A stretch of 64,000 nucleotides of DNA, from assembly GCF_013416555.1 (NCBI RefSeq), contig NZ_JACCFG010000004.1:434001-498000 (forward strand), read 5' to 3'. Shown here one piece after another: positions 45,826 to 53,692 of this stretch; positions within the stretch are counted from its first letter, which is position 1; each line of letters begins with the position of its first letter. The position numbers were made by a program, and so were the translations under genes. Origin of the DNA: Sphingomonas sp. R-74633 (GTDB lineage: Bacteria; Pseudomonadota; Alphaproteobacteria; Sphingomonadales; Sphingomonadaceae). The notes under the pieces were generated by a model, which was not told where the DNA came from, did not search any database, and saw only the letters and a list, made by a program, of their open reading frames with translations.

Positions 45826-47187
45826 TTAGAACCGGATCACCGCCCGCAACCCCGGCTCGGCATCCTCCAGCACGAAGCTCCCTTGGTGCAGCCGCGCCAC
45901 CGCCTCGACCAGCGAGAGCCCCAGTCCCGATCCGGTGATGTGCCGCGCGGGATCGAGCCGGCCGAACCGCCGCATCGCTTCCTCGCGCCGCTCCTCCGGA
46001 ATGCCCGGGCCATCGTCCGCCACCGACAGCGCGATCCCGCCCGCCTCGCGCGCGGCCCGCACAGTGATATGCCCGCCGCCCTCGGCATATTTGGTCGCAT
46101 TCTCGATCAGATTGCCCAGCGCCTGGCCGATCAGTTCGCGGTGCAGCGCCACATGCAGGCCGGGCTCGGCCTCGACCGCGATCTCGAAGCCGCGATCCTC
46201 GGCCAGCGGGCCATAGACTTCGCCCAGGTCCTCGAGCAGCGCGGCGACATCGGTGTCGACGAAGCGGTCGCGCCCGATTCCCGCCTCGGCCCGGCTGATC
46301 AGCAACGCCGTGGAGAGCATGCCGAGCAGCGTCTCCGCCTCGTTCGACACGCGCTCCAGCGCCGCCAGCGCGGTCTCGTCGTCGGTCTCGATGATCGCGC
46401 GCTCCAACGTGACCTTGATCCGGGTGACCGGCGAGCGGAGATCATGCGCCAGCCCGTCGGTCATCATCCGCAGCTGCGAGACCAGCGCCTCGATCCGGTC
46501 GAGCATCGCGTTGACCGACTGGCCAAGCGCATCAAAGGCATCGCCGCTGCCGTCGGTGGCGACGCGGCGCCCGAGCCGCCCCTCCCCCACGTCGCGCGCG
46601 GTGGTCACCACGCCCTGGATCTGGTTGGAGAGCACCCGACCGATCAGCAGCGCGCTGAGCAGCGCAAAGACCACGCCGATCACCAAAGCCGCAGTGATCG
46701 CTTCTTCATTCACCCGGGCAAGGCGGAGGCTCGCGGTGATGACATGGCCGGCAAGCAGCCGCTCGCCGTTCGGCAGCGTGGTGGAAGCGACGCCCATCAG
46801 CTCGGCACGGTCGCTGCCGGTGCGGTAGAGCTCGATCGCGCGCCAATCGGTCTGCGCCGGGAGCACCGTCGGCCAATCGCCCAGATTGCCGCGGATCGGA
46901 TCCTCGCCGGCGCTGGCGAGCAGGATCACCGGCGGGCTGCCATGCGCCTGCTGAAGCCGGACGTCGATGATCGTGCGCAGCGCCGCGTCACCCCCTGCAT
47001 GCCAGGCGGAGACCAGATCATCGCGCAGCTCGACGACCAGCGCCTTCTGCTCGGCGGCAAGCGCGGTCTCGCTCGATTGCTGGACGAACAGCAGGATGCC
47101 GCCGGTGACGGTAAGCTGCACCAGAAAGGCGACGATCACGAATCGCGCCGTGACCGAGCGCAGGAACTGCCCCCAGCGCGGTTTCAT
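45826..47187 (-). CDS. Sensor histidine kinase, OmpR-partner type
   Basis: 453 residues. Helices at about 14-36 and 163-187 bracket a roughly 125-residue periplasmic sensor. HAMP about 188-240, phospho-acceptor H248 in GLAHDLRSPVTR, N-box LIENATKYAEGG, G-boxes VADDGPGIP and GSGLGLSLVEA. ATG at 47187 lies one base after the response-regulator stop (TGA G ATG). Divergent neighbours encode a VirJ-like hydrolase and MprF, so envelope charge or cationic-peptide stress is a reasonable signal guess. Confidence 0.9.
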   Translation of the reverse strand: MKPRWGQFLRSVTARFVIVAFLVQLTVTGGILLFVQQSSETALAAEQKALVVELRDDLVSAWHAGGDAALRTIIDVRLQQAHGSPPVILLASAGEDPIRGNLGDWPTVLPAQTDWRAIELYRTGSDRAELMGVASTTLPNGERLLAGHVITASLRLARVNEEAITAALVIGVVFALLSALLIGRVLSNQIQGVVTTARDVGEGRLGRRVATDGSGDAFDALGQSVNAMLDRIEALVSQLRMMTDGLAHDLRSPVTRIKVTLERAIIETDDETALAALERVSNEAETLLGMLSTALLISRAEAGIGRDRFVDTDVAALLEDLGEVYGPLAEDRGFEIAVEAEPGLHVALHRELIGQALGNLIENATKYAEGGGHITVRAAREAGGIALSVADDGPGIPEERREEAMRRFGRLDPARHITGSGLGLSLVEAVARLHQGSFVLEDAEPGLRAVIRF

Positions 47188-47188
47188 C

Positions 47189-47872
47189 TCACGCAGCCGG
47201 GCCGAGCCGATAGCCGGCACCGCGGATCGTGTGGAGGATCGGCTCGCCGCCATCGTCCAGCTTCTTGCGGAGCCGGCTGATATGGACGTCGATCACATTA
47301 GTTCCGGGATCGAAATGATAGTCCCACACGCCCTCGAGCAGCATCGTGCGGGTGATCACCTGATCCGGGTGGCGCAGGAAATATTCGAGCAGGCGAAACT
47401 CGCGCGGCTGGAGATCGACGACGCGGTCGCCGCGCTTCACCCGGCGCGAGAGCAGGTCCATCTCGAGATCGGCGATTCCCAGCTTGGTGACGGCATTCTC
47501 CGCCGCTCCGCGCTTGCGCAGCAGCAGGCGGACGCGCGCGAGCAGCTCGGCAAAGGCGAACGGCTTTACGAGATAGTCATCGGCGCCCGAGGTGAGCCCG
47601 CTGATCCGGTCGTCGGGCGTGCCGAGCGCGGAGAGGATGATGACCGGGGTCTCGATCTTGGCGGCCCGAAGCGCGCCGAGCACGGCCATGCCGTCCATCC
47701 CGGGCAACATGCGATCGAGGACGATCGCGTCGTAGCTGCCATCACTGGCGAGGAACAGCCCGTCGCGGCCATTGTCGGCGCGGTCGACGGTGAACCCCTC
47801 TTCGCCCATTCCCTTGGCTATATACGCGGCGGTAGGTTCGTCATCCTCCACCAGCAGCAGCTTGTGCCCCAT
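47189..47872 (-). CDS. OmpR/PhoB-family response regulator
   Basis: 227 residues. Receiver domain with LLLVEDDEP, phosphorylation Asp in AIVLDRMLPG and Lys in DDYLVKPFAF. The C-terminal winged helix contains LQPREFRLLEYFLRHPDQVI and VDVHISRLRKKL-type recognition (NVIDVHISRLRKKLDD). The ATG at 47872 gives a normal start; the first 32 bases overlap the upstream PDZ gene. Forms a three-gene unit of PDZ protein, regulator and kinase. Confidence 0.92.
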   Translation of the reverse strand: MGHKLLLVEDDEPTAAYIAKGMGEEGFTVDRADNGRDGLFLASDGSYDAIVLDRMLPGMDGMAVLGALRAAKIETPVIILSALGTPDDRISGLTSGADDYLVKPFAFAELLARVRLLLRKRGAAENAVTKLGIADLEMDLLSRRVKRGDRVVDLQPREFRLLEYFLRHPDQVITRTMLLEGVWDYHFDPGTNVIDVHISRLRKKLDDGGEPILHTIRGAGYRLGPAA

Positions 47873-48308
47873 TGTCTCCACTCGCACTCCGCAAGAGCTT
47901 GAGATGGCGTAGCTGCTTTTGGTGCACCAAGTCGAGCGATAGTGCCGGCTGATGGTCTTCGCGCAGATAGCGGCGTGCGGAATCGAGCGAGTCCATCGGG
48001 CGGCCGTCGATCGCGACGATCGCGTCGCCCACTTCCATGCCGTCCTTCGCCGCCTCGCTGCCCGAGCGCAGGCTGGTGACGACCAGGCCGTGCGCGGCGG
48101 CATTGCCCTGCTCGGCGGTGAAGCCGGGGAACAGGGCCGCACCGCTCTGCGCGGAAAAGACGTGGTTGATTCCCGATCGCCACGCCCAGCCCAGGATCAC
48201 CATGGCACTGAGCGCGAAGGACAGGACGAGCATCATCACAAAGCCGTCGGGCCCGCGCCCGATCCTGGCTCTAGTGGTGGCGCCTTCCTGGATGTCGCTG
48301 CTGGTCAT
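47841..48308 (-). CDS. Membrane-anchored PDZ-domain protein
   Basis: 155 residues. A membrane helix (FVMMLVLSFALSAMVILGWA, about 24-44) is followed by a PDZ-like domain: LVVTSLRSGSEAAKDGMEVG and DAIVAIDGRPM. PDZ modules near two-component systems can sense misfolded proteins or act as chaperone-like adaptors. It precedes and overlaps the response regulator, so it may feed the kinase. ATG 48308 is preferred over a TTG at 48341. No protease domain is present. Confidence 0.72.
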   Translation of the reverse strand: MTSSDIQEGATTRARIGRGPDGFVMMLVLSFALSAMVILGWAWRSGINHVFSAQSGAALFPGFTAEQGNAAAHGLVVTSLRSGSEAAKDGMEVGDAIVAIDGRPMDSLDSARRYLREDHQPALSLDLVHQKQLRHLKLLRSASGDNGAQAAAGGG

Positions 48309-48426
48309 TGCACGGTGGAGATGCCCGCAAGCCACGGGCAAGTCACGTTAAGCTTTGGTCATCATCCGGCAACCGCGCCGCGAACTCTGCCTGCCTAAAT
48401 GAACGGGACTTCATGGGAGTTCACGC

Positions 48427-49158
48427 ATGCGCCGCCGTCGTACGATCAGGATAACACTCGCCGCGCTGGCGCTGCTGCTTGCCGGGTTCACCGGCTTCCT
48501 GGGCTATATCGGCTATCTCGGCGGGCCGGTCTATTACGACATCGCGCCGACCCGGCCGACGCCCGCCGCAGCCAAGGGTGTGGCGGTGGTGCTCGTCTCG
48601 GGCGACATGGGCTTCAAGATCGGCATGGGGCCGCAGATCGCCCGGCGCTTCGCCGCCGACGGCATGCCCGTGGTCGGCGTCAGCTCGCTCGCCTATTTCC
48701 GGCACGAGCGCACCCCTGCGGAGATCCAGGCGCTGATCACCGACGCGGTGCGCCGCGGGCTCGCCTTCGGCCATGCCGACCGGGTGGTGCTGATCGGCCA
48801 GTCCTTCGGCGCGGACATGGTGCACGTCGGGCTGACCGGCCTCCCCGCAGACCTGCGCGCGAAAGTGAAGATGGTCGCGCTGGTGGTGCCGACCGACACC
48901 GTCTTCTACCGCGCCAGCCCCTCCGAGCTGGTCAACTGGGCCAAGCCCGATGCGATGGCGCTGCCCACCGCGCGCCGGCTCACCTGGGTGCCGGCCTTGT
49001 GCGTGCAAGGCGCCGAGGAGAAGGACAGCCTGTGCCCGATGCTCAAGCAGCATAATTTGCGCAGCGTCGCGCTGCCGGGCGGGCACAACCTCCATTACGA
49101 CGCCGACGGCCTCTACCGCACGCTGCGCTGGGCAATCGCCGACATTACCAAAATTTAG
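48427..49158 (+). CDS. VirJ/AcvB-family alpha/beta-hydrolase
   Basis: 243 residues with an N-terminal export or anchor helix (10-32). The fold opens with VAVVLVSGDMGFKIGMG; the nucleophile is S126 in LIGQSFGAD, with a His in LPGGHNLHYD. The Agrobacterium relative AcvB hydrolyses lysyl-phosphatidylglycerol in the periplasm and is encoded with the synthase LpiA/MprF. Here the same partner is two genes downstream, which supports that role. GGGAG precedes the ATG. The single-domain length matches VirJ rather than two-domain AcvB. Confidence 0.82.
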   Translation: MRRRRTIRITLAALALLLAGFTGFLGYIGYLGGPVYYDIAPTRPTPAAAKGVAVVLVSGDMGFKIGMGPQIARRFAADGMPVVGVSSLAYFRHERTPAEIQALITDAVRRGLAFGHADRVVLIGQSFGADMVHVGLTGLPADLRAKVKMVALVVPTDTVFYRASPSELVNWAKPDAMALPTARRLTWVPALCVQGAEEKDSLCPMLKQHNLRSVALPGGHNLHYDADGLYRTLRWAIADITKI

Positions 49159-49231
49159 GAATGCGACCACGCGCCCGACAGGCGCGCGGGGGCAAAGCGC
49201 ACCACGAGAGAGCGAGTTTAGGGAGATTTCC

Positions 49232-49660
49232 ATGCGTTTTGGCAAGATCCTGGCCGGCATCGGTCTGGGCGCGGTGCTGCTCGGCGCGGTCCAGGCCTCG
49301 GCCCAGGCCCCCGTCGCCGCCGCGACCGCCGGCGTGGTCGGCACCTGGGTCAATCCGCGCGGCACCGTGAAGGTGAAGACCGGCGCGTGCGGCGACAAGC
49401 TTTGCGGCTGGGTGGTCTGGGCCAATCCCCAGGCGCAGCAGGACGCCAGGGACAGCGGCGTCCCCAAGCTGATCGGCACCGAGCTGCTCCAGGACTATCA
49501 CCCCACCGGCAACGGCAAGTGGCAGGGCCAGGTCTATGTCCCCGACATGGGCCGGACCTTCTACTCGAAGATCGAGCAGCAGGGCCCGAACAGCCTGAAG
49601 ATCAGCGGGTGCATCCTGGGCGGCTGGATCTGCAAGTCGCAGGTATGGAACCGCGGCTGA
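49232..49660 (+). CDS. DUF2147 secreted protein
   Basis: 142 residues with a signal peptide (cut near ASAQ). The GVVGTWVNPRGTVKVKTGAC, CGWVVWAN and MGRTFYSKIEQQGPNSLKIS stretches are typical of DUF2147, a small beta-barrel-like periplasmic family. Cys pairs (GACGDKLCGW; GCILGGWICKSQ) could form disulfides. AGGGAGA stands before the ATG. Its stop overlaps the mprF start (TGATG). Function unknown; the location inside a lysyl-PG operon suggests an envelope-binding role. Confidence 0.85.
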   Translation: MRFGKILAGIGLGAVLLGAVQASAQAPVAAATAGVVGTWVNPRGTVKVKTGACGDKLCGWVVWANPQAQQDARDSGVPKLIGTELLQDYHPTGNGKWQGQVYVPDMGRTFYSKIEQQGPNSLKISGCILGGWICKSQVWNRG

Positions 49661-52227
49661 TGCGCCGCGCGCCCAGGGCCGCGCTGCAGATCGGCGCCGT
49701 GGTCGCGATCGTCGCGCTCGCCTTCGCGGCGCTGCACGGGCTGCTCCACGAAGTGCGCTGGCGCGACGTCCGCGCGGCCTTTCACGCGATCGGCGCGTGG
49801 CAGATCGCGGGCGCGCTCGCCATGACCGCCGCCAGCTACCTCATGCTCACCTTGTACGACGTGCTGGCACTGCGCATCGTCGGCCGGCCGCTCCCCTATC
49901 GCACCGCGGCACTGGCGTCCTTCACCAGCTACACGCTCAGCCATAATCTCGGCTTCGCGCTGCTCACCGGCGGCTCGGCGCGCTACCGCGTTTACAGCGC
50001 CGCCGGGCTCGACACCCCCGACATCGTCAAGGTCGTCGCCACCGCCAGCATGACCTTCTGGTCGGGCGTAGTGGTGATGGCCGGCACCGCGCTGGCGGTC
50101 CACCGCAGCGCCCTCGCGCTGGGCAGCGTCTCTATCTCTACCACCGCGCAGCATCTGCTCGGCACCGCGATCCTCGGCGCGACCTTTTGCGGGCTCGCGC
50201 TGCTCCGCGGCCGGCCGCGCGAGCGGAAGCTGTGGCGCTGGCATTTCCGCCTGCCCAGCATGGCCCAGGCGCTCGGCATGATCGCAACCTCCGCGATCGA
50301 CCTCGCTTTGGCGAGCGCCGCGCTGCTGATCCTCGTGCCGGGCGCCGGCCTCAACGCCTTCCCTGCCTTCTTCCTCGGCTATGCACTGGCGATCATCGCC
50401 GCGCTGGTGACGCACGTCCCCGGCGGCGTTGGCGTGTTCGAGGCGGTGATGCTGGCGGTGCTCCCCAGTGCCGACCCCTCGCACATCCTTGCGGCGCTGA
50501 TCCTCTACCGGCTGATCTATTACGTGCTGCCGCTGCTCGTCGCCGGCGCGCTGCTCGCGGTGCATGAGCGCCGCCACCTCAAGAAGCCGATCGCCGCGCT
50601 TCGTGCCGCCGGGCTGGCGATGCACGGACTCGCGCCGACCTTCCTCGCCGCACTCGTCTTTGTCGGCGGGATCGTGCTGCTCGTCTCGGGCTCGCTCCCG
50701 GCAATCCCCGCGCGCCTCAAGGTGCTCCACGCCTTCGTGCCCCTCCCCTTTGTCGAGGCATCACACATCGCCGCCAGCCTCGCCGGCACCGCGCTGCTGC
50801 TCATCGCGCCCGCGCTCTACCGCCGCCTCGACGCCGCCTTCCACCTCTGCCGCACGCTGCTGCTCGCGGCGGCCTTGTTCTCGCTGCTCAAGGGCGTCGA
50901 TTATGAGGAAGCCGCGATCCTGCTGATCATCGCCGGCCTGCTCCAGCTCTCGCGCACCGCCTTCTATCGCAAGACCGCGCTGACCAGCGCGCTGTCGCCC
51001 CGCGCGCTGCTCTCGGTCGCAGTCGCCGTCGCGCTCGCCGCCTGGATCGGCTTCTTCGCCTTCAAGCATGTGCCCTATCAGGACGATCTCTGGTGGGAAT
51101 TCGCCTGGCGCGGCGACGCCTCGCGCTTCCTGCGCGCAAGCTTCGCCACCGCTGTGGCGCTGACCTGCGTCGCGGTAACCCAGTGGTTCGGCTATGCCCA
51201 GCCGAAGCGCGAGGCGCACGAGTCGGACACCGACATGCCGCGCACCGCGCTCGCTTATGCCAACCGCACCGATGCGATGCTCGCTTATACCGGCGACAAG
51301 CGCTTCCTGCGTTCGCCGAGCGGCGAGACGTTGCTGATGTATCAGGTGCAGGGCCAGAGCTGGATCGTGATGGGCGATCCGGTGGGCCCGCGCGCGGAAT
51401 GGGGCGACCTGCTCTGGCGGATCCGCGAAATGGCCGACGCCGCGCAGGGCCGGCTGCTGCTCTACCAGATCTCCACCGAGAGCCTGCCGATCGCGATCGA
51501 TCTCGGTCTCCAGCTGGTGAAATATGGCGAGGAAGCCCGCGTCTCGCTGCCTGGCTTCACGATGGAAGGCCCCGAGAAGCGCTCGCTGCGCCATTCCGAG
51601 CGCCGCGCCGCGCGTGAGGGCGCCAGCTTCGAGATTATTCCCGCCGCGCAACTCCCCGCGATCATGGCCGAGCTGCGCGCGATCTCCGACGCCTGGCTGC
51701 GCGACAAGGGCAATAGCGAAAAGGCTTTCTCGGTCGGCCGCTTCGACCCTGCCTATATCGGCCGCTTCGATTGCGCGGTGGTGCGGCGTGGCGGCGCGAT
51801 CGTCGCCTTCGCCAATGTCTGGGCGACCGAGAATCGCGAGGAGCTGTCGGTCGACCTGATGCGCCACCTTGCCGACATGCCGTACGGGACGATGGACTAT
51901 CTGTTCGTCCAGCTCATGCTATGGGGCCGCGACCAGGGCTATCGCTGGTTCAACCTCGGCATGGCGCCGCTATCGGGGATCGAATCCCGCCGCCTCGCGC
52001 CGATCTGGGCGCGGATCGGGGCGTTGCTCTACCGGCATGGCGACGCATTCTACGGCTTTGAAGGGCTGCGCGCCTACAAGGACAAATTCTCGCCCGTCTG
52101 GACCGCGCGCTACATCGCCGCGCCTCCCGGGCTGGGGCTGGCACGCGGGATGATCGACCTGCAGACCCTGATCGGCGGCGGCGCACGCAGTGCCGCGCGG
52201 CGCGGGAAGTTGAAGCTGGCGGCCTGA
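49660..52227 (+). CDS. mprF: Lysyl-phosphatidylglycerol synthase/flippase MprF
   Basis: 855 residues, full length. The N-terminal membrane half (flippase, about 14 helices to roughly residue 520) is followed by the DUF2156 aminoacyl-PG synthase domain (about 545-850) with LAYTGDKRFL, YQVQGQSWIVMGDPVG, GFTMEGPEKRSLRHSERRA, and FNLGMAPLSGIESRR. MprF transfers lysine (or alanine) from tRNA to phosphatidylglycerol, lowering surface charge and sensitivity to cationic peptides. Last gene of the VirJ-like/DUF2147 unit, with translational overlap. Confidence 0.93.
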   Translation: MRRAPRAALQIGAVVAIVALAFAALHGLLHEVRWRDVRAAFHAIGAWQIAGALAMTAASYLMLTLYDVLALRIVGRPLPYRTAALASFTSYTLSHNLGFALLTGGSARYRVYSAAGLDTPDIVKVVATASMTFWSGVVVMAGTALAVHRSALALGSVSISTTAQHLLGTAILGATFCGLALLRGRPRERKLWRWHFRLPSMAQALGMIATSAIDLALASAALLILVPGAGLNAFPAFFLGYALAIIAALVTHVPGGVGVFEAVMLAVLPSADPSHILAALILYRLIYYVLPLLVAGALLAVHERRHLKKPIAALRAAGLAMHGLAPTFLAALVFVGGIVLLVSGSLPAIPARLKVLHAFVPLPFVEASHIAASLAGTALLLIAPALYRRLDAAFHLCRTLLLAAALFSLLKGVDYEEAAILLIIAGLLQLSRTAFYRKTALTSALSPRALLSVAVAVALAAWIGFFAFKHVPYQDDLWWEFAWRGDASRFLRASFATAVALTCVAVTQWFGYAQPKREAHESDTDMPRTALAYANRTDAMLAYTGDKRFLRSPSGETLLMYQVQGQSWIVMGDPVGPRAEWGDLLWRIREMADAAQGRLLLYQISTESLPIAIDLGLQLVKYGEEARVSLPGFTMEGPEKRSLRHSERRAAREGASFEIIPAAQLPAIMAELRAISDAWLRDKGNSEKAFSVGRFDPAYIGRFDCAVVRRGGAIVAFANVWATENREELSVDLMRHLADMPYGTMDYLFVQLMLWGRDQGYRWFNLGMAPLSGIESRRLAPIWARIGALLYRHGDAFYGFEGLRAYKDKFSPVWTARYIAAPPGLGLARGMIDLQTLIGGGARSAARRGKLKLAA

Positions 52228-52245
52228 TCTTCGCGGCTACTTCTT

Positions 52246-52328
52246 CTGTTCCCCGGCGAAAGCCGGGGCCCAGGGCCACAAGCGATACGGCAGAGAAACT
52301 CTGGGCCCCGGCTTTCGCCGGGGAACAG
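52246..52328. repeat. 28-bp perfect inverted repeat, GGCCCCGGC family, copy 2
   Basis: Arms 52246-52273 and 52301-52328 are fully complementary with a 27-base loop. Core CCCCGGCGAAAGCCGGGG. Lies between the convergent ends of mprF and the glycosyltransferase, like copy 1 at 36704-36802. Confidence 0.85.
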
Positions 52329-52340
52329 CTCAGGTGCTGC

Positions 52341-53489
52341 TTAGTAGCGCCCCCAGACGAAGCGCGACGACAGCGCGAAATTCCACACCGCTGCCACGGC
52401 GATCCCCGCCATCGCGGCAAAGCGCCAGTCGCCATGCTGAACGTTGTGGAGGAACGCCGCGACGCCAACATTCGCCGCCGCGCCCACGCCGCAGACGAAG
52501 CAGAAGCTCGCCCAGCCGCGCAGCATCGGCGCGAAGCCCTTCAGCCGCTGCTCGCGATAGGTCAGCGCATTGTTGAGCAGGAAGTTGAAGCTCACCGCCG
52601 CGACCACCGCCGCCACCGTCGCGCCGACGAACGGCCAGTTCAGCGCACCGAACAGCGTCCCCAGCACGAGGAAATGCACCGCGGCGCCCAGCGCGCCGAT
52701 GCCCGAGAACATCACGAAGCGCACCGGCACGACCTTGCCGAACATCCGGTCGTACAGCGCGATGAGATATTCCATCGCCACGACATGATCGAGCTTGCTC
52801 TCGCCCAATTCCCGCGTGCGGAACACATAGGGGAGCTCGAGGAACTTCAGCGGCCGCGGCGCCGCGGTCATGATGTCGAGCAGGATCTTGAAGCCGATCG
52901 CCGAGAGCCTGGGCACCAGGTCGCGGAGCAGCCCGGTGCGGATCATGAAGAAGCCGCTCATCGGGTCCGACAGGTCGGCCTTGAGCACCTTGCGCGAAAG
53001 GCGGGTGGCGAGCGCCGACTTGGCGACGCGGTCGCTGTCCCACTCGCCGGTCCCGCCGCCTGCGACGAAGCGCGATCCGATGATCACTTCGAGCCCGCGA
53101 TCGGCATCGAACGCATCGAGCATCCGGGGCAGCAGTCGCTCGTCATGCTGCAGGTCGCCGTCGATTACCGCGACGAAGGGCGCGGCGGTGGCGCACATGC
53201 CCTCGATGCAGGCGGAGGAAAGCCCGCGCCGGCCGATCCGCTGGATCACCCGCACCCGCGGGTCGATCCGGCCCAGCGCACGCGCCGCTTCGGCGGTGCC
53301 GTCCGGGCTGTTGTCGTCGACGAAGATCGCTTCCCAATTCCGCCCGGCCAGGGCCTTGTCGAGCTTCTCGATCATCAGCGGCACATTGGCGCGCTCGTTG
53401 AAGGTCGGGATGACGACGGCAAGTTCGAGATCGGCACCAGGCGCGACGCGGGCGAAACGGGCAATCTCGCCGTCGAGGAAGAGCTTCAT
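52341..53489 (-). CDS. DPM1-like GT2 glycosyltransferase with GtrA membrane domain
   Basis: 382 residues. The N-terminal GT2 domain (about 20-250) has VVIPTFNE, FVDDNSPDG and VIDGDLQHD, resembling dolichol/polyprenyl-phosphate sugar transferases. A GtrA-like four-helix domain (about 255-380) begins VRFVMFSGIGALGAAVHFL. Such proteins make or flip polyprenyl-phosphate sugars for envelope decoration. The GT39-like protein at 57628-59220 could use such a donor. A strong hairpin lies 42 bases upstream of its start. Confidence 0.88.
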   Translation of the reverse strand: MKLFLDGEIARFARVAPGADLELAVVIPTFNERANVPLMIEKLDKALAGRNWEAIFVDDNSPDGTAEAARALGRIDPRVRVIQRIGRRGLSSACIEGMCATAAPFVAVIDGDLQHDERLLPRMLDAFDADRGLEVIIGSRFVAGGGTGEWDSDRVAKSALATRLSRKVLKADLSDPMSGFFMIRTGLLRDLVPRLSAIGFKILLDIMTAAPRPLKFLELPYVFRTRELGESKLDHVVAMEYLIALYDRMFGKVVPVRFVMFSGIGALGAAVHFLVLGTLFGALNWPFVGATVAAVVAAVSFNFLLNNALTYREQRLKGFAPMLRGWASFCFVCGVGAAANVGVAAFLHNVQHGDWRFAAMAGIAVAAVWNFALSSRFVWGRY

Positions 53490-53530
53490 GCGATCCCTTT
53501 ACTGGCCCCGCTGAATGTCGGCTCTGAAGA

Positions 53531-53584
53531 CCCCGGGAGGGACGCGCCGGGGCACGGATACGCAAATGGCGCGCCCTCCCGGGG
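53531..53584. other. Long hairpin upstream of the GT2-GtrA gene
   Basis: Left arm 53531-53548 and right arm 53568-53584 pair over 17 bp (CCCCGGGAGGG and CGCGCC facing GGCGCG and CCCTCCCGGGG) with a single bulged A and a 19-base loop. No T tract follows on either strand. It could be a leader structure of the glycosyltransferase or a stability element after the receptor operon. Confidence 0.6.
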
Positions 53585-53594
53585 GTTCGAGGAC

Positions 53595-53628
53595 AGGCGA
53601 GCGTGCCGGGGGACGGTCAGGCTCGCCT
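53595..53628. other. Short inverted repeat AGGCGAGC/GCTCGCCT
   Basis: An 8-bp perfect inverted repeat with an 18-base loop, next to the longer hairpin at 53531 within the 203-base gap between the TonB receptor and the glycosyltransferase. No gene is seen in this gap. Confidence 0.4.
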
Positions 53629-53678
53629 TGCCTCGGGGGCAATGATGAGACGGAGCCCGTGTGGCGATCCCGCAACGC

Positions 53679-53690
53679 TTTTTTAAAAAA
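53679..53690. other. AT-only palindrome TTTTTTAAAAAA
   Basis: A 12-base perfect palindrome in a run of 16 A/T bases, in otherwise GC-rich DNA, ending two bases before the TonB receptor stop region. On the minus strand it follows the receptor stop and may be a slippery or transcription-ending AT tract. Confidence 0.45.
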
Positions 53691-53692
53691 TT

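Noticed and set aside
53679..53690. AT tract as a replication origin or DnaA-box region.
   Set aside because: No DnaA boxes or origin-type neighbours were seen; the tract is only 12-16 bases.
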